Under the pieces are notes generated by a model that saw only the letters and a program-made list of their open reading frames with translations, was not told where the DNA came from and made no database searches. Below are positions 47,368-52,698 of a DNA stretch of 52,698 bases, piece after piece; position 1 is the first letter of the stretch; each line of letters starts with the position of its first letter. The position numbers and the translations under genes were made by a program. The stretch covers positions 1 through 52,698 of the forward strand of contig QAXH01005835.1 of NCBI GenBank assembly GCA_004335635.1, written 5' to 3'. The DNA comes from Chloromonas sp. AAM2. Lineage: Eukaryota > Chlorophyta > Chlorophyceae > Chlamydomonadales > Chlamydomonadaceae.

Positions 47368-50300
47368 ATGCGGGCCCTCCGTAGTCCTCCTTCCTGCAAC
47401 AGGCTGGTTGAACAGCCGCTGCAGGTTCCCATTGCCACGACCACTTGCAATCGCCAGAGACGAAGCGTGAGTCCATACATCCGGCATTTGCATCATTGCT
47501 GCCTGTGCGAACACATGTCAGATGCAAAATCTGTGATCCTTCCTTCTCCTCGCAGGTTTGTGTGACGGCCAGCGGCAGTGGCCCGGGCTTGCTGCAGCGT
47601 CTAGGACGTGTGCTGAAGGACAAGGCAGCAGGAGACTTCGACCGATTCTTCAAGGGAACAAGCAAAACACGGGAACGGCTTGGGGTGAGTTGCATGGGTT
47701 AGATGCTAGGTTACACGGGCTGACGCACTACACGCAAATATCAAAGCCAATGTAAGCAGTCAAATTGTCATCTGATCCATAGTAGGGCCCGGCACTGTAC
47801 GAGGTTGCATGGGCCTGTGCACTCCTGTTTACCGGCCTCAATGTTCGTTTGCAGGTCGTGGAAGAGCTGTTGAATATCTGGAATTTGGATGATTATGAAG
47901 ACAGCCTGGAGGAGCTCGAAGAGGTTCTGATTGTGAGTTGCATGGTGCACATCCATGGCTAGACATTGCCATTGAAGCTGGTTGACGGGGCGTGGTGAAG
48001 TCGGCATTGATTCAATAAATTCACTGCTGCAGGCACAGCTGGCACAGAAGCATGCCTGGCCATGGTGGTACTGTATGTGCCGTTAGACTGGCCGGGACGA
48101 TTGGTACACAGGTCAACATAGCTATTCTAACTGAGACCCTATCAATTCAGTTTTGTTTGTGCTCCTGACCTAACAGGCGGCCGACTTCGGTCCCAAGACC
48201 GCGTTGAAAATTGTTGACCGCATCCGAGATGGCATCAAGAAAGGAAAGGTCAAGACAGCAGACGACACACGGACTGCCCTCAAGGTAACAAACCAAACCT
48301 ACACTGTTGACACAGATACGCGGTACCAGATACGACTGCACTCCAGTGCTCAACAGCGGTTAGTTACCTGAAAGTGTAGAACATCCAGTGCATGAACCAG
48401 GAGCCAAGGCAGTTATCTGCCTTGTACATACGTTTTTGCGCAGCCAGTACGTGGAGGCTGTCATTGCCTTCTACCTCACATACGCTCCTCTGACCATCCA
48501 AATGCAGTGATGACGTGCTGTAGGGGTGGCCCACCTGATGTATCATTCATACACCCATGCTGTGCGTCTGTCGCTCACTTCCTTCCTCACCAGTTGTATG
48601 GTTTTGCTGCCCAGGCTGCCATTGTTGATCTTCTCAACAAGGGCATGGCTAGGGGCGGCAGCCAGGGCAGTGCGGCGGCCAAGAGCAGCGAGCTGGTCCT
48701 GTCGGGCACCAAGCCAGCGGTCATGCTCATTGTGGGGGTCAACGGGGCCGGCAAGGTGGGGGCGCACAGGGCAGTCTACGCACACCACCTGTTTGACTAC
48801 CCAAGTTTGCGAGAATTCAAGAGTGCCAGTTACCATGCCAATGGGCCGTGAATGCAGTTCAGAGTTGGTTCAGACTTTGGAAAGCCCATCTTTTTGCCAT
48901 GCCCAGTGCCTATGAGCACACACACACACACACACATATTGCTGTACCGCCTTGTACCGCATCTTGTACTGCTGACAACCTAATCTGCACGTTCATCAGC
49001 AGATGACATCAACACTAACAGAAACGCGTGTAACACTAGCGTCAGCAGCCCTGCATGGTGCGTGCACCGGTGCAGCACCAGCGAGCACCACTTCTTCACC
49101 AGCGAGCACCACTTCTGATGCCTGTCAAAGGCATCACGCCACAGTAGCCCAACCTGCATCTCGCTGCTATCCCGTCCTCAACACAAGGCATAGCGGCTTT
49201 CTTTGCGCTAATACTGTTGCACTGGTATATGTCCGCAGACCACCACGATTGGCAAGCTGGCCCACAAGCTCTCCTCCGAGGGCGCCATGGTGTACCTGGT
49301 GCCCGGCGACACGTTCCGCGCGGCAGCCGCTGAGCAGCTGCAGGAGTGGGCGCGGCGGGCGGGCGCCATCATGGGGCCCTTCAGGGAGGGGGCAAAGCCA
49401 CAGGACGTCATCGGGCAGGTGAGGAAGAAGGGAGACATCTATTGGGGTGTTGCAGTAGGCCTTCGACACACCTTCCACAGTCAGTACGCATTGGACAGGT
49501 GAGGAAGAAGGAAGACATCTGTTGGGGTGTTGCAGTAGGCCTTCGGCAGCCAACACACCTTCCACAGTCAGTACGCATTGGACAGGTGAGGAAGTCTGTC
49601 TGATTGGTGCACAAGGCAACAGATGGACGACAGCGCTGGTCTTGGAGCATGCGAAGGGAACATCGGCTCAGCTGCTTGCTGCAGGCTGATGTGCCGCTTG
49701 TGTCCTGGCGTGTTGGTTGTGCACGGTACCAACAGCTGGAGCTGATTCCCAAGGAGGCATGTAGCAATGAGCAGTCAGGAGCACCCCACACCCATATGCC
49801 ATTGTGGCTTGTTCTCACTGCTCTGCAAATGTCATGTAGTGGTGCTGACGGGACGAAGTCACGGTGGCTCTGCTTTGTCTGGTGTGCGTTCAGTGTTGCG
49901 CTGAGGCGAAGGCTAGTGGGGATGTGGATGTGATCATCTGCGACACGGCGGGGCGGCTGCACACGGCGTATGCACTCATGGAGGAACTAGAGGTGCGGGG
50001 AAGACGGGACATGGACTCAAACAAAATCGACGAAAACATCTCCAGTCTGCATTGGATATCGCAGCAACCTACACCACCTTCAGTTTGCAACGATCTGCGA
50101 TTGTATCGTGTCTCCAAGAACACCCGGTCTCGAGTTGGTCGTCCAGTGTCATTGTGTGATTACGGGTCCTCTTACACCTAGATATTTTCTAAGTTTGTAA
50201 TGTGACCGCATCCAAGGGGGGAAACAGTTTTAAAGGGCGCGAAGGGGATATAGAGCCAGCTCGTGAGCATCGTGGGCTGCGCACTGTGCAGGCGTGCAAG

Positions 50301-51256
50301 GCATCCATCAGCAAGGCAGTGGGCGAGGGGCAGCCTGACGAAACACTCCTGGTGCTGGATGGCACGACAGGTAGGGTGCCCTTCACATGCACTTGCATAC
50401 CATGAGCCATGCACCAGAGCACCTGTACTTGCATGCACGTGTGCGTGTACGTCATTTTCACATGGATACGATATGGTGGCAACGGACAACACAGTTTCGT
50501 TGACCATGATTAGCACTCGGTTCCTAGCGTTTGGGTCACAGAACGAACACGCTCTGCTGCCACCATAACCATGACACTGTCCTGCCCTGTGTGCTCCAGG
50601 CCTGAACATGTTGAACCAGGCGCGCGAGTTCAATGGCAGCGTCAAGCTCACGGGACTCATCCTTACAAAACTGGACGGCTCAGCTCGTGGCGGAGCAGTG
50701 GTGAGTACTGTACCATTTGACTTGAATCAATGGCACAACTCACCTGACGAAATTCAAACATTGCCCTCAGGTTGTGCAGCGGCCGTTGCACGGCAGCAGG
50801 CGGACTTGTCAATTGATAGAATCTTTATCACGTAGCTTGCAATTACACCGTGTTGTGAGAGGAGGTCAACAATTAGCACCCCATTCTCACACAAGGAAGG
50901 CGGTTTGCAAAGTATGGCATGCCTCCTTCATGCATATTCAAGGCGGACGGCCTATGGCCAATCCAGAAGCCAAGAAAGCAAAAAGTCGTGTAATGACTTC
51001 CCAATCTGACCAAAACCCAAGACGTGTTTTCAAGCAAGGCTTCCAGCAAGTCTTGTAGGCTTGGACACAAGGTGGTTTAACAGAACTAACATGCTCGCAC
51101 GTTTGCAATGCGTCTCGTGCTTCACAGGTGTCTGTTGTCGACCAGCTGGGCCTGCCAGTCAAGTTCATTGGTGTGGGCGAGACGCCCGCAGACCTGCAGT
51201 CCTTCAATGCCGAAGCATTTGCCGAGGCGCTGTTCCCCAAGACAGTCGTGGCTTGA
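47368..51256 (+). CDS. CPFTSY: Chloroplast SRP receptor GTPase cpFtsY
   Basis: Stroma/thylakoid GTPase that pairs with cpSRP54 to deliver light-harvesting proteins to Alb3. Exons 47368-47466, 47556-47684, 47855-47932, 48177-48284, 48615-48755, 49239-49418, 49894-49992, 50292-50370, 50600-50700 and 51128-51256 give 380 aa, close to plant cpFtsY. Residues 1 to about 35 are Arg/Ser/Thr-rich, fitting a transit peptide; a short N domain then includes FFKGTSKTRERLGVVEELL. G domain: GVNGAGKTTTIGKLA (P-loop, about 179-188), PGDTFRAAAAEQL, DTAGRLHT (about 262-269), LLVLDGTTGLNMLNQAREFN, TKLDGSARGG (about 327-336) and the C-terminal VKFIGVGETPADLQSF. The absence of a long acidic A domain favours the plastid form over a cytosolic SRP receptor. 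Intron 6 contains a tandem duplication of the exon 6 donor region. Confidence 0.95.
48917..48936. repeat. (CA)10 microsatellite in cpFtsY intron 5
   Basis: An uninterrupted CA dinucleotide run downstream of exon 5. Confidence 0.9.
49060..49120. repeat. Direct repeat in cpFtsY intron 5
   Basis: CACCAGCGAGCACCACTTCT occurs twice in tandem within this intron. Confidence 0.75.
49419..49585 (+). repeat. Tandem duplication carrying a splice donor, cpFtsY intron 6
   Basis: Copy 1 (49419-49498, 80 bp) and copy 2 (49499-49585, 87 bp, with a 7-bp insertion) both begin GTGAGGAAGAAGG and end CAGTACGCATTGGACAG; a third GTGAGGAAG follows. Each junction recreates the context of the true exon 6 donor, ATCGGGCAG then GTGAGG. 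Each copy also holds an 18-nt segment after an AG (49481-49498 and 49568-49585) that is in frame and reads SVRIGQ. Confidence 0.9.
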
Positions 51257-51327
51257 TGTTATTTATGGCTTACAAGTTATTACTGATTTGCCTGATGAAG
51301 AGTTACCACTAGTACGAGCAAATTTTT

Positions 51328-51345
51328 TTTTGCCAGTTCTGGGAC
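51328..51345 (+). repeat. Dispersed 18-nt element, copy E
   Basis: Seventeen of 18 bases match the consensus; the first G is T and a run of T replaces the usual A-rich tract. It starts 72 nt after the cpFtsY stop codon, in the gene's sense. Confidence 0.8.
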
Positions 51346-52272
51346 AGTTCACAGGGACGCCACGGGGACCTGTGTGGCAACGGGATAAGGAAGCATGGTT
51401 CCTGCCAGAGAGTACAGGGTCTCTGTGTGTTGAGTGACGGCCTTCCCCTCTTGTGACAAGCAGACTGGCAATCGCAATCAGCAAAAGTTGATCGCCACCG
51501 AGGGTGGTCACTTCGCCAGTGCTTTCCAAGCCCTGTCAAACGTTTGCAAGAGATGAACCAAGCACGTCCAATCAAGGGTCCACAACCTTACGCTGACATC
51601 CGTGGATTCTACTAGAAGGTCAAGTAAACATGTCCTTCAACTGGTCAACGTCTTTTTCTCGTTCGTACGATGATGCAACTTGACTCCCTTATTCCTGTCT
51701 CATGACATGGGCTTCTGTTCCAAAAGCTTTTGCAAGCTGTGGACCGGACGTCTTCCGTGCAAAAGAGCAGAAGCAAGTGTCCCAAGCATGGAATCATGGG
51801 TCTGGTTCTAGCACAACTGTTTGAGTGGTAGACATATGCTTTCACATGCCACATCATAGTCTGTGCCGACTTTTCGACAGACAACCTTGCCTGACGCATG
51901 TGTGGTGCGCAAGCCTTGTAGACAGATGCCAGAGTGGGCTTTCCACAGCTGCGCCGCCTACGGTTCTGTTTTCCTTGCCATTGAGCTTAACTGCACGAGT
52001 TCCCGGCCAGTTTGCTGAACGAGCTGACCTGGGTGCCCTGGGTGGCGGTTGGAATCCCTCCCCTCTTGTGATGCACCACCAGTATGAAACGACATATCAT
52101 ACAGCCAGCAAGTCGATGAGAACCTTCCCCGTCTATCTCAGCCTTGAGAAAGAAGTGGCACTGCGCCGTCCACCAACATCACACATTCCATACCTTGGTA
52201 GAACACTACTCACATGCTGTCAGTGTACCACTTCAAAGCACACACAGTGGAACTGTATACCTCACAGGAACC

Positions 52273-52290
52273 GTCCCAGAACTGGCAAAC
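52273..52290 (-). repeat. Dispersed 18-nt element, copy F
   Basis: Perfect minus-strand copy, preceded on that strand by AAAAAAACAGAAA. No minus-strand gene was identified upstream of it; one could begin outside the window. Confidence 0.85.
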
Positions 52291-52698
52291 TTTCTGTTTT
52301 TTTGACCATCCTGGTTTACAAGTAGAACGTTGCAGACGCAATCAATTTGCGGCTATCGTTAATGAAAAATAACAGAATGAATTTGCAAGCACATATAATC
52401 AATGCCATTCTAGTACAAATAGCTGTGCGCTACTGCTACCGCTGCATCAAACAATGTGCCAAAGGCCACCTCGGCGTCTCAAGTCAATGCAACTTGGAGT
52501 ACCTGGACTATGAAAGTTATCAAATGCTGCTCAGACTTGGCAACGAGGCTACCTAAGCAGCATGGATACGGGTGCTTCGTGCTGGTCTAATGTAACTTGT
52601 TGTTGCCAAATCCACAAACTGAAAGGCCTCATGCAGTCTGATATGAGCACCAGAAATTTGGAAAGTTGTTCATGGCAACCTTTACATTGGTATGTGAC

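Larger units (their letters stand above)
51257..52698. other. Downstream flank, no gene recognised
   Basis: Beyond the cpFtsY stop codon I see no supported gene to the window end. Open frames such as the one at 51825-52325 lack recognisable features and one runs through a copy of the dispersed element. Copies E and F of that element are here. Confidence 0.5.

Noticed and set aside
51825..52325. 166-codon plus-strand frame near the window end
   Set aside because: No recognisable features, cysteine- and histidine-rich random-like composition, and it reads through copy F of the dispersed element on the opposite strand.

Overview
This window is nuclear DNA from an intron-rich, photosynthetic eukaryote, most likely a green alga (Chlorophyta, perhaps a trebouxiophyte; the clade is an inference). 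Reasons: a plastid-targeted geranylgeranyl reductase and a chloroplast FtsY, dense short GT-AG introns with exons of 60-200 nt, mid-range GC, CAG-acceptor introns, and a proline-rich extracellular-type protein. There are no operons, ribosome binding sites, CRISPR arrays, or tRNA/rRNA genes that I could find. One run of 498 N lies at 34436-34933.

Layout, left to right. ALG8 glucosyltransferase (minus, 492-5572, 9 exons). A SPO22/ZIP4/TEX11-type meiotic protein (minus, 6233-15633, 18 exons). A tandem pair of unrecognised secreted proteins (plus, 15819-19142 and 19773-23164, 7 exons each with identical intron phases). CHLP geranylgeranyl reductase (plus, 24264-27004, 8 exons). A secreted CAP/PR-1-like protein with a novel-looking Cys-rich N-domain and a proline-rich linker (plus, 28093-30997, 7 exons). 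An SLC35F-type transporter (minus, 33346-38574, 9 exons) whose intron 7 holds a 27-bp minisatellite and the N gap. eIF3c (minus, 39716-46269, 16 exons). Chloroplast SRP receptor cpFtsY (plus, 47368-51256, 10 exons). I rebuilt exon chains by hand; in every one of these nine genes the exon lengths and intron phases give one continuous reading frame.

The genes are mostly unrelated housekeeping functions (N-glycosylation, meiosis, chlorophyll/tocopherol side chain, translation initiation, thylakoid protein targeting) plus three secreted proteins of unknown role. Two divergent pairs may share promoters: ZIP4-like with secreted gene A (about 190 bp apart) and eIF3c with cpFtsY (about 1.1 kb apart).

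The most striking unexplained signal is a conserved 18-nt element, in transcript sense GTTTGCCAGTTCTGGGAC, usually preceded by an A-rich tract. It occurs six times. Four copies lie 70-210 nt downstream of the stop codon of a gene on the same strand, and a fifth lies in an intron in the gene's sense orientation. The other leading observations are the tandem secreted family, very large low-complexity insertions inside ALG8 and the SLC35F transporter, and a tandem duplication of a splice donor in cpFtsY.
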